A stretch of DNA of 64,000 nucleotides from Eubacteriales bacterium (lineage in GTDB: Bacteria > Bacillota > Clostridia > Lachnospirales > Lachnospiraceae): assembly GCA_030537135.1 (NCBI GenBank), contig JAUNOP010000004.1:56076-120075 (forward strand). The letters are read 5' to 3'. The notes beneath the pieces are model-generated. The model did no database searches. It was not told where the DNA came from and was given only the letters and a program-made list of their open reading frames with translations. Within the stretch, counting starts at the first letter, position 1. Every line of letters starts with the position of its first letter. The translations under genes and the position numbers were made by a program. Below, one piece after another: positions 43,248 through 49,858 of the stretch.

Positions 43248-43460
43248 TTATTGGCTATAATCGCATGATTTTAAAAATCGGACGACATCATTTGGCGTAC
43301 AGTCAAGAATCTCGCACAGTCTTTCCAGTGTGAGCAGGGTAATATTTCTGTTCTTTTTTAATGTGTCCAGAGTTTTATTATCAATGCCGCTTTTGAGCAG
43401 CCGATATTGGGATATTTTTTTCTTTTTCATTGTGTTCCAGAGTGGGCCAAAATCTATCAA
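43248..43460 (-). CDS. Small Cro/CI-type helix-turn-helix protein
   Basis: A 70-aa DNA-binding protein of the HTH_26 kind: DFGPLWNTMKKKKISQYRLL, then NKTLDTLKKNRNITLLTLER and LCEILDCTPNDVVRF. Relatives normally begin just before the PLW motif, so I place a TTG start at 43460 with AAAGGCGGTG upstream; an ATG at 43430 would cut into the domain. It stands alone between an intact and a decayed IS end and may be a remnant of a mobile region. Confidence 0.8.
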   Translation of the reverse strand: MIDFGPLWNTMKKKKISQYRLLKSGIDNKTLDTLKKNRNITLLTLERLCEILDCTPNDVVRFLKSCDYSQ

Positions 43461-43618
43461 ACCGGTCACCGCCTTTCTAAGAGAAAATGTAAAACTGTCA
43501 GCTTGGAAGCGCTGTTCTCGCATGTTACGGCATTTTATACAAAACAATCTTTGCAGTATCTGTAGAGAACGGCATTTCTTTTATTATAAGGGGTTTGGTT
43601 TGAAAAGAATATTAAGAA

Positions 43619-43680
43619 GACAGCTGCTAAAAGAAAAAATCGCTGTATGCATCAACGTATTGGGCTGCAGCGATTTTCGC
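43619..43680 (+). mobile_element. Decayed IS1634-type end
   Basis: GACAGCTGCTAAAAGAAAAA followed by ATCGCTGTAT and a CAGCGATTTTCGCC arm lines up with the left end of the IS at 41151 (GACAGTTGACGAAAGAAAAA and ATCGCTGTAT). No transposase is attached, so it is a solo end or relic of a second copy. Confidence 0.55.
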
Positions 43681-43693
43681 CATTGTAGTAAGC

Positions 43694-43720
43694 AGTTACT
43701 GTTCACGGGCGACTATCCCA
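43694..43720 (+). repeat. Family B repeat, left end
   Basis: GTTACTGTTCACGGGCGACT then ATCCCAT matches the left end of the 29448 element; no matching right end is seen. Confidence 0.55.
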
Positions 43721-43818
43721 TATCGGCCGCTTTTCTTGACTGTCTGCCAGCTTTATGGTAAGCTTTCTTCAAACGGACAGGCTTATGAGCCTTTTCAACA
43801 TAAATAGTGTCCAGAGAT

Positions 43819-43851
43819 AGTCAAAGCGGAAATTCGCAATCCGCTTGACTT
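43819..43851. repeat. Family A repeat, core hairpin only
   Basis: GTCAAAGCGGAAATTCGCAA then TCCGCTTGACT; the arms are self-complementary. The 490-base stretch before the response regulator holds no gene besides this, the IS relic and the B fragment. Confidence 0.7.
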
Positions 43852-43952
43852 AGAAAAAAGAAATAGGGGTTAAGAGGATACAGCTAGGTGACCGCGTCTT
43901 ACTTAATAGAAGCAGTCGTATAGAAAAGCACCAGGCAGACAGGAGGATGGGC

Positions 43953-44624
43953 ATGTACAGAATATTAATTGTAGAGGATGACAGGGGAATTGCGCAGGCA
44001 ATAAAGGAGCAGGCAGAGCTGTGGGGGCTTGAGGCTCGCAGTGTTCAAAATTTTCGCAGTGTTCTCATGGATTTTGCTGCCTTTGACCCTCATCTGATCC
44101 TTCTGGACATTGCATTGCCGTTTTTTAATGGCTATCACTGGTGCAGCGAAATCCGAAGAGTATCCAGAGTGCCGATTATTTTTATTTCCTCTGCCTCAGA
44201 TAACATGAATATTATCATGGCAATGAACATGGGCGCAGATGACTTTATTGCAAAGCCCTTTGACCAGAGTGTCCTTATGGCAAAAATGCAGGCCATGCTG
44301 CGCCGCACTTATGATTTTGCTGCCTCTGTTCCTGTGCTGGAGCACAGAGGCGCGCTTTTGAGTACAGGAGACAATACTTTGACCTACAAGGGAGAGAAGA
44401 TCGTACTTACAAAGAATGAATACCGAATTCTGCTGGCCCTTATGCAGCAGAAGGGCAGGGTGGTGAGCAGGGAGAAGCTCATGGAAAAGCTGTGGGAGAC
44501 AGACAGCTTTGTGGATGAGAATACCTTGACCGTTAATGTAAACCGTCTCAGAAAAAAGCTGAACAAGGTGGGACTTTCAGACTTTATCGTTACCAAATTC
44601 GGGGTAGGCTACCTGATAGAATGA
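43953..44624 (+). CDS. Response regulator, BceR-like
   Basis: The 223-aa protein has a receiver domain (VEDDRGI acidic pair; phosphoacceptor Asp in LILLDIALPFF; KPFDQSVLM) and an OmpR-type winged helix (about residues 130-223, KIVLTKNEYRILLALMQQKG and TLTVNVNRLRKKL). With the kinase, ABC ATPase and 671-aa permease that follow, it forms a BceRSAB-type module that detects and removes peptide antibiotics such as bacitracin-like compounds. Start at 43953 places AGGAGG six bases upstream, better than the ATG at 43947. Confidence 0.93.
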   Translation: MYRILIVEDDRGIAQAIKEQAELWGLEARSVQNFRSVLMDFAAFDPHLILLDIALPFFNGYHWCSEIRRVSRVPIIFISSASDNMNIIMAMNMGADDFIAKPFDQSVLMAKMQAMLRRTYDFAASVPVLEHRGALLSTGDNTLTYKGEKIVLTKNEYRILLALMQQKGRVVSREKLMEKLWETDSFVDENTLTVNVNRLRKKLNKVGLSDFIVTKFGVGYLIE

Positions 44625-44716
44625 GACAAGCTTTTCCTCAAAAGAGAGACGGCAAAGGGAAAGCTGTGATGAATAAAGGCTTTACTATCAGGACAAGACC
44701 ATAAGGGGGGAGCAAA

Positions 44717-45709
44717 ATGAAATTTTTTAAAGCATATTTCAGACAGCGCAGAATAGGGATTTTTGTATTTTTTCTGTTTTGTGCAGTGTTTCTCTGTACA
44801 TTTCTACTTTATCATCTGCCGCCGGGGGCAATTCTGTATCCTGCGCTGCTGTGCAGCCTTTTGGGCTTTTTGTTTCTTATTTCTGATTTTAGAAGAGCGC
44901 TCCAAAATCATCGGACGCTTGCTGATCTTCAGACCTTTTTTTCGGCAGAGGCTTTGGAAAAGCTGCCAGGTACAGTGTCTGTGGAGGCTGCGGATTATCA
45001 GCAGCTCCTTGTCCTTTTGCAGGAAGAATACAAGGAGCTGGAAAACAGCATGAATCTCAGATATTCGGATATGATGGATTATTATACGATGTGGGTGCAT
45101 CAGATAAAGACGCCCATAGCTTCTATGCGCCTGAACCTTCAGAATGAGGACTCAAAGCTTTCCAGAAACGTATCTGAGGACTTGTTTCGGATTGAGCAGT
45201 ATGTAGATATGGTTTTCTGCTATCTGCGCCTGGATTTTGGTTCCACGGATTATGTTATCAGGGAATATGATCTGGATGCGATTCTGAAGCAGGCTGTCCG
45301 GAAATTTGCAGGTCAGTTTATACGAAGAAAAATCCGCCTGATTTACGAGCCAATAAATGTAAAGGTTCTCACAGATGAAAAATGGCTGTCCTTTGTGCTT
45401 GAGCAGCTTCTTTCCAATGCACTGAAATACACGGAATCAGGAAGCATCACCATTGAGCTTAAGGAGCCAAAGTGTCTGTGTATCCGTGATACAGGAATTG
45501 GAATTGCTCCTGAGGATCTGCCCAGAATTTTTGAAAAGGGCTATACTGGTTACAATGGACGAAGCGACAAGAGAGCCAGCGGTATAGGATTGTATCTGTG
45601 CAGGAGAATCTGCCAGAATCTTGGACATGCTATATCAGCAGAATCGTCTCTGGATAAAGGAACTACTCTTTTTGTTGACCTGGAGGAGAGAAAGCTGGAA
45701 GTAGAATGA
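44717..45709 (+). CDS. Intramembrane-sensing histidine kinase, BceS-like
   Basis: The 330-aa kinase has two membrane segments (about residues 14-33 and 38-56) joined by a loop of only a few residues, the hallmark of BceS-type kinases that sense through their ABC transporter rather than directly. The H-box is WVHQIKTPIASMRLNLQ, the N-box LEQLLSNALKYTESGS, and the G-box DTGIGIAPEDLP with SGIGLYLC. GGGGGGAG precedes the start. Confidence 0.93.
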   Translation: MKFFKAYFRQRRIGIFVFFLFCAVFLCTFLLYHLPPGAILYPALLCSLLGFLFLISDFRRALQNHRTLADLQTFFSAEALEKLPGTVSVEAADYQQLLVLLQEEYKELENSMNLRYSDMMDYYTMWVHQIKTPIASMRLNLQNEDSKLSRNVSEDLFRIEQYVDMVFCYLRLDFGSTDYVIREYDLDAILKQAVRKFAGQFIRRKIRLIYEPINVKVLTDEKWLSFVLEQLLSNALKYTESGSITIELKEPKCLCIRDTGIGIAPEDLPRIFEKGYTGYNGRSDKRASGIGLYLCRRICQNLGHAISAESSLDKGTTLFVDLEERKLEVE

Positions 45710-45713
45710 GAAC

Positions 45714-45737
45714 ACTTCTTACATTTTTGTAAGAAGT
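45714..45737. promoter_or_regulatory. BceR-type operator
   Basis: A perfect 10-bp inverted repeat, ACTTCTTACA and TGTAAGAAGT around TTTT, contains TTACA-N4-TGTAA, the consensus described for BceR-like regulators. It lies directly after the kinase and upstream of the transporter genes, as in Bacillus bceAB. An extended -10, TGTTACAAT, is at 45785-45793. Confidence 0.82.
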
Positions 45738-45741
45738 ACAG

Positions 45742-45785
45742 AGGGAAATGTAAGCCGATTCTATGGCGCTGCATTTCCCTTTTTT
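45742..45785 (+). terminator. Terminator between the two-component genes and the ABC genes
   Basis: AGGGAAATG pairs with CATTTCCCT around a 21-base loop and runs into six T; it isolates the transporter genes, which are then driven by the operator-linked promoter. Confidence 0.8.
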
Positions 45786-45823
45786 GTTACAATAGGTTCA
45801 GAACAAAAACAGGAGGAAATGAA

Positions 45824-46588
45824 ATGAGCATTTTGGAAGTAAATGGATTGAAAAAGACCTATACCACCCGGTTTGGGGGAAATAAAGTAGAAGCATTAAA
45901 GAATGTATCCTTTTCTGTGGAGCAGGGAGAATATGTGGCGATTATGGGAGAATCTGGCTCCGGCAAAACAACACTTCTTAATATTCTGGCAGCGCTTGAC
46001 AAGCCTACAGGGGGCAGTGTAAAGCTGGATGGGCAAGAGCTGTCCAAAATAAAGGAGGCGGCCATTGCCAATTTCCGAAGGGACAACCTGGGGTTTGTGT
46101 TCCAGGATTTTAACCTTCTGGATACTTTTTCCCTGGAGGATAATATTTATCTGCCCCTGGTGCTTGCCGGAAAGAAATATTCGGAAATGAAGCAGGTACT
46201 CCTGCCTATTGCCGAGCAGCTTGGAATCACAGAGCTTTTGAAAAAATATCCTTATGAGGTATCTGGCGGACAGAAGCAGAGGGCAGCAGTGGCAAGAGCC
46301 TTGGTTACACATCCAAAGCTGATCCTTGCAGACGAGCCGACAGGAGCCCTGGATTCCAGGTCAACGGATGAGCTTTTGGAGCTGTTTGGCGCAATCAACA
46401 GGAGCGGTCAGACAATTCTCATGGTAACACATTCTGTGAAGGCGGCCAGCCATGCTGGAAGAGTGCTTTTTATTAAGGATGGAGAGGTCTTTCACCAGAT
46501 TTACAGGGGAAGGAGTACCAGAGAGGAGCTGTATCAGAAGATTTCCGACACATTGACAATTCTTGCGACAGGCGGTGACAGAAGATGA
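45824..46588 (+). CDS. ABC transporter ATP-binding protein, BceA-like
   Basis: The 254-aa ATPase has Walker A GESGSGKTTLLN, signature VSGGQKQRAAVARAL and Walker B LILADEPTGALDSR, with the MacB/BceA-type FQDFNLLDTFSLEDNIYLPL Q-loop region. It powers the permease encoded next, whose start overlaps its stop by four bases. Part of a peptide antibiotic detection and resistance module. Confidence 0.95.
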   Translation: MSILEVNGLKKTYTTRFGGNKVEALKNVSFSVEQGEYVAIMGESGSGKTTLLNILAALDKPTGGSVKLDGQELSKIKEAAIANFRRDNLGFVFQDFNLLDTFSLEDNIYLPLVLAGKKYSEMKQVLLPIAEQLGITELLKKYPYEVSGGQKQRAAVARALVTHPKLILADEPTGALDSRSTDELLELFGAINRSGQTILMVTHSVKAASHAGRVLFIKDGEVFHQIYRGRSTREELYQKISDTLTILATGGDRR

Positions 46589-48600
46589 AAATAGGCTTTT
46601 ATTCTAAAATGGCATGGATGGGGATCCGTAAGAACAGGCGGCTGTATACCCCGTATTTGCTCACATGCATGGGCATGATCATGATGTATTATATTATCTG
46701 CTTTCTGGAAGAAAGCTCAATTCTGGCAGGGGTGCCAGGAGGAGAAACCGTGCAGGGGATGCTCGAAATGGGAGCAAATGTTATGAAGCTTTTTGCTGCG
46801 ATTTTTCTGTTTTATACGAATTCCTTTCTGGTACGCAGGAGAAAAAAAGAGTTCGGACTTTATAACATTCTTGGAATGGGGAAGAGAAATCTCGCGGTTA
46901 TTCTGGTGTGCGAGAGTCTTATGACAGCCGGCCTTTCCTTTGCTCTGGGGCTTTTTGCAGGAATCGCCTTTTCTAAGCTTGCAGAGCTTGGAATGATAAA
47001 CATTCTCAGAGCAGAGGCGAATTTTTCTCTGAATGTGGAACCTGGCGCTGTTAGAGACACTGTGCTTGTGTTTGCTATCATTTTTGTGCTGATATTGCTC
47101 AATACGCTTCGTCAGCTCCATCTGTCCAATCCAATCGAGCTTCTGCACAGTGAGCAGACAGGAGAAAAGCCGCCCAGATCCAATGCGCTTCTGGCGTTTC
47201 TCGGAGCCATACTTTTGGGAGGCGCTTACTATCTGGCAGTGAGCATTGAGGATCCGATTGAGGCTCTGGTATGGTTTTTTATTGCTGTTGCGATGGTGAT
47301 TGCAGCTACGTACATGCTCTTTATCGCAGGCTCTGTGACTTTATGCAGAATCCTTCAGAAGAATAAAAGCTATTATTACAAGACAAATCATTTTGTATCT
47401 GTCTCCTCCATGGCATACCGCATGAAGAGAAACGGCGCTGGGCTTGCCTCCATCTGTATCCTCTCTACCATGGTTTTGGTGATGCTCTCTTCCACAGCCT
47501 GCCTGTATATTGGAACAGAAGACAGCCTGCGCACACGCTATCCCAGAAATCTGAATGTGGATGTGGAATCTTTGCGGGTGCTTGCTTCTGAGGAGGCAGA
47601 GCGCATTCGGAGTCTGGCTCTTGGGGAAGCAGAGGAAGCTGGTCTTGAGGTGGAGGATGTTCTGGACTATCAGAGCGCGGCTATGGGCGCTTATGTAAAG
47701 GAGGACGGACAGATTGTGTTAGACGAGCTGTCGAATTACAGCTATTCAGATATATGGCAGATTTTTCTGGTTCCCCTGGAGGATTATAATCATATCATGG
47801 GAAAACAGGAGACTTTGGAGCAGGGAGAGGTGCTTGTCTACAGTACCAAAAAAGATTTCAAGGGAAATGAGATTACTATTGGAAATCTGTCTTCCATGAA
47901 GGTGAAGGAGCATGTCGCGGATTTTGCAGACAATGGGGTGGACGCTATGCAGATTATTCCTTCTCTGTATCTCTTTCTGCCAGATTATGAGGAGAGCATA
48001 GCGCCGATTGCAGAGCTTGCAAATACAGAAGAGAATACCGGACTTAGTTTTCACTGGTATTATGCCTTTGATATGGACGGCTCTGACAAGGCGCAGACAC
48101 AAATGCAAAGCCGTCTGGAGGAGAAGCTTGAAGCAGAGGAAAATGGCGCCTATCATATTTCTGTAGAGGGCGTGGCAAGGGAAAGAGCTGGTTTTTATGG
48201 CCTGTATGGGGGCTTATTTTTCCTTGGAATTCTTCTTGGCGTGGTGTTTGTGTTTGCAGCTGTGCTGATTATGTACTATAAACAGGTCTGCGAGGGATAT
48301 GAAGATCAGTCCAGATTTGAAATTATGCAAAAGGTGGGAATGACAAAGGCAGACATTAAGAGGAGTATCAATTCACAGATTCTGACAGTATTTTTTCTTC
48401 CATTGCTGACAGCTGGCGTACACCTGGCATTTGCCTTTCCGATGATTCATAAGCTCCTTGTACTTTTCAGCCTTACCAACTGGAAGCTCCTTCTTGGAGT
48501 CAATGTCATAAGCTTTCTGGTGTTTGCTGTGTTTTATGTATTGGTATACCATATTACTTCAAGAGCCTATTACTCTATTGTCAGTACGCCAGAAGCTTAG
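46585..48600 (+). CDS. ABC transporter permease, BceB-like
   Basis: The 671-aa FtsX-type permease has about ten membrane segments and a large extracellular domain of roughly 220 residues (about 310-530) between segments 7 and 8, as in BceB; that domain contacts antimicrobial peptides and the kinase in the family. The start MKIGFYSKMAWMGIRKNRRL YTPYLLTC is typical. Substrate range cannot be read from sequence. Confidence 0.94.
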   Translation: MKIGFYSKMAWMGIRKNRRLYTPYLLTCMGMIMMYYIICFLEESSILAGVPGGETVQGMLEMGANVMKLFAAIFLFYTNSFLVRRRKKEFGLYNILGMGKRNLAVILVCESLMTAGLSFALGLFAGIAFSKLAELGMINILRAEANFSLNVEPGAVRDTVLVFAIIFVLILLNTLRQLHLSNPIELLHSEQTGEKPPRSNALLAFLGAILLGGAYYLAVSIEDPIEALVWFFIAVAMVIAATYMLFIAGSVTLCRILQKNKSYYYKTNHFVSVSSMAYRMKRNGAGLASICILSTMVLVMLSSTACLYIGTEDSLRTRYPRNLNVDVESLRVLASEEAERIRSLALGEAEEAGLEVEDVLDYQSAAMGAYVKEDGQIVLDELSNYSYSDIWQIFLVPLEDYNHIMGKQETLEQGEVLVYSTKKDFKGNEITIGNLSSMKVKEHVADFADNGVDAMQIIPSLYLFLPDYEESIAPIAELANTEENTGLSFHWYYAFDMDGSDKAQTQMQSRLEEKLEAEENGAYHISVEGVARERAGFYGLYGGLFFLGILLGVVFVFAAVLIMYYKQVCEGYEDQSRFEIMQKVGMTKADIKRSINSQILTVFFLPLLTAGVHLAFAFPMIHKLLVLFSLTNWKLLLGVNVISFLVFAVFYVLVYHITSRAYYSIVSTPEA

Positions 48601-48651
48601 AAATCTATTATGAAGGTCCCGGATTGCGGCTAAGATTGATAATTATGTGAT

Positions 48652-48693
48652 AAAAAAGCAGAGAATCTCAAGACAGAGATTTTCTGCTTTTTT
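48652..48693 (+). terminator. Terminator after the permease gene
   Basis: AAAAAGCAGAGAATCTC pairs with GAGATTTTCTGCTTTTT (one G-T pair) around AAGACA. Confidence 0.92.
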
Positions 48694-48694
48694 G

Positions 48695-48740
48695 CGCGGT
48701 AAGACCGGAAAAGGGCTGCCATGAAAACGCTGCGAAGCAG
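48695..48740 (+). repeat. Family C repeat behind a terminator, copy 2
   Basis: GCGGTAAGACCGGAAAAGGG then CTGCCATGAAAACGCTGCGAAGC; shares CCGGAAA, TGCCATG and GCGAAGC in order with 27161. Confidence 0.55.
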
Positions 48741-48821
48741 AGAAGATACCCTGCGCGAACAATAAAAAATAAGGAATTGTCTCCTGATCTGGAGTAAAAC
48801 AGATCTGTTCTGTAAAAAATT

Positions 48822-48895
48822 TTAACGTATCAAGCAAGTAGCGAAGCGGACGTCGTACCCTATGGGTATTGCGAATTTCCGCTTGACCGTATCAA
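48822..48895 (+). repeat. Family A repeat, the most complete copy
   Basis: AACGTATCAAGCAAGTAGCG, AAGCGGACGTCGTACCCTAT, GGGTATTGCGAATTTCCGCT and TGACCGTATCAA in succession. The inner GTACCCTATGGGTA is itself a palindrome. The rest of the 425-base gap holds no gene. Confidence 0.9.
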
Positions 48896-49026
48896 AAATC
48901 TTATGATTCTGCCAGAAAAAGAAACCAATGTAGGCTCTAGGAATCTGGTATCATATCATGAAGTGTACTGCTGTGAATATAAGATACAAGGCAGGAACAA
49001 GGAATAAACACAGAAGGAGACAGATT

Positions 49027-49653
49027 ATGAAAAAAGTAGGGTACATTCGGGTGTCTGCAAAAGACCAGAACCCGGACAGACAGCTTGTTGCCATGGAGGA
49101 ATACGGAATTCTGAGAAAAAATATTTACATGGACGCCATGTCCGGACAGGATTTTTCACGACCTTCTTATATAAAAATGCTTTCCAGACTGAAAAAGGGA
49201 GATTTAGTGGTAATCAAGAGTATTGACCGTCTGGGAAGGAATTACGGGGAAATTTTGGAGCAATGGAGGAAAATTACAAAGGAAATAGGCGCAAACATTG
49301 AGGTGATTGATATGCCCCTTCTTAATACCAGCAGCTGTGGGGAAGACCTTACAGGGGTATTTATCTCAGACCTGGTGCTGCAGATTCTGGCTTATGTTGC
49401 TGAGACAGAGCGCTCCTTTATCAAGCAGCGTCAGGCAGAAGGCATTGCCGCTGCAAGAGCCAGGGGCGTGAAGCTGGGCTGCCCCAAAAAGCAGGTGCCT
49501 GAAGACTTTGAGGAGTATGTCTGTCTCTGGGAGAAAGGGGAAATCAGCATCCGAAAAGCAGCAGAATGTCTGTGTATCAGCCCTGCCACGTTTTTCAGAA
49601 GATGCAAAGAACACAAGGAGGTACACAATGGAATAGCGGCCCGTGAACAGTAG
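49027..49653 (+). CDS. Serine recombinase of the resolvase/invertase family
   Basis: The 208-aa protein has the resolvase catalytic domain with the nucleophile in VGYIRVSAKDQNPDRQ, KSIDRLGRNYGEIL, and AETERSFIKQRQAEGIAAAR, followed by a short C-terminal helix-turn-helix (GEISIRKAAECLCISPATFF). AGAAGGAGA precedes ATG at 49027. It stands alone upstream of glmS, without a transposase, recognisable res site or invertible segment, so it may be a domesticated or relic recombinase. Confidence 0.92.
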   Translation: MKKVGYIRVSAKDQNPDRQLVAMEEYGILRKNIYMDAMSGQDFSRPSYIKMLSRLKKGDLVVIKSIDRLGRNYGEILEQWRKITKEIGANIEVIDMPLLNTSSCGEDLTGVFISDLVLQILAYVAETERSFIKQRQAEGIAAARARGVKLGCPKKQVPEDFEEYVCLWEKGEISIRKAAECLCISPATFFRRCKEHKEVHNGIAAREQ

Positions 49654-49693
49654 TTTCTGGATATAAACTTTTTGTGAATAAATGTGCCATTAC

Positions 49694-49844
49694 TTGATTT
49701 GAAGAAGCTCTTGATTTATAATGAAAGACGATAAGCCTGCGAATAAGAGCAAGTGTTGCTCTTATAATATGATACCATGGTAAAAGGTCCAGAATCTGAT
49801 GCGGGTTCTGACATGCAGAGGAAAAAATGAAAATTGTGGAGGAG
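49694..49844 (+). promoter_or_regulatory. glmS promoter and structured leader
   Basis: TTGATT (49694-49699), 17 bases and TATAAT (49717-49722). The leader begins at about 49729 with ATAAGCCTGCGAA; CTGC can pair with GCAG near the end. Between lie an ATAAGAGCAA/TTGCTCTTAT hairpin, ATGATACCATGGTAAAAGG (49769 on), an AGAA/TTCT hairpin and CATGCAGAGGAAAAAATGA (49812-49830), identical over 19 bases to the alsT leader. The GGAGGAG site follows. No glmS ribozyme sequence is seen. Confidence 0.65.
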
Positions 49845-49858
49845 ATAAAAGAAAATTT

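Noticed and set aside
43094-49026. CRISPR array suggested by recurring palindromes
   Set aside because: The repeats are scattered singly over many kilobases with no regular spacers and no cas genes.
49650-49858. glmS ribozyme upstream of glmS
   Set aside because: The conserved ribozyme core was looked for and not found; the leader instead matches that of alsT.
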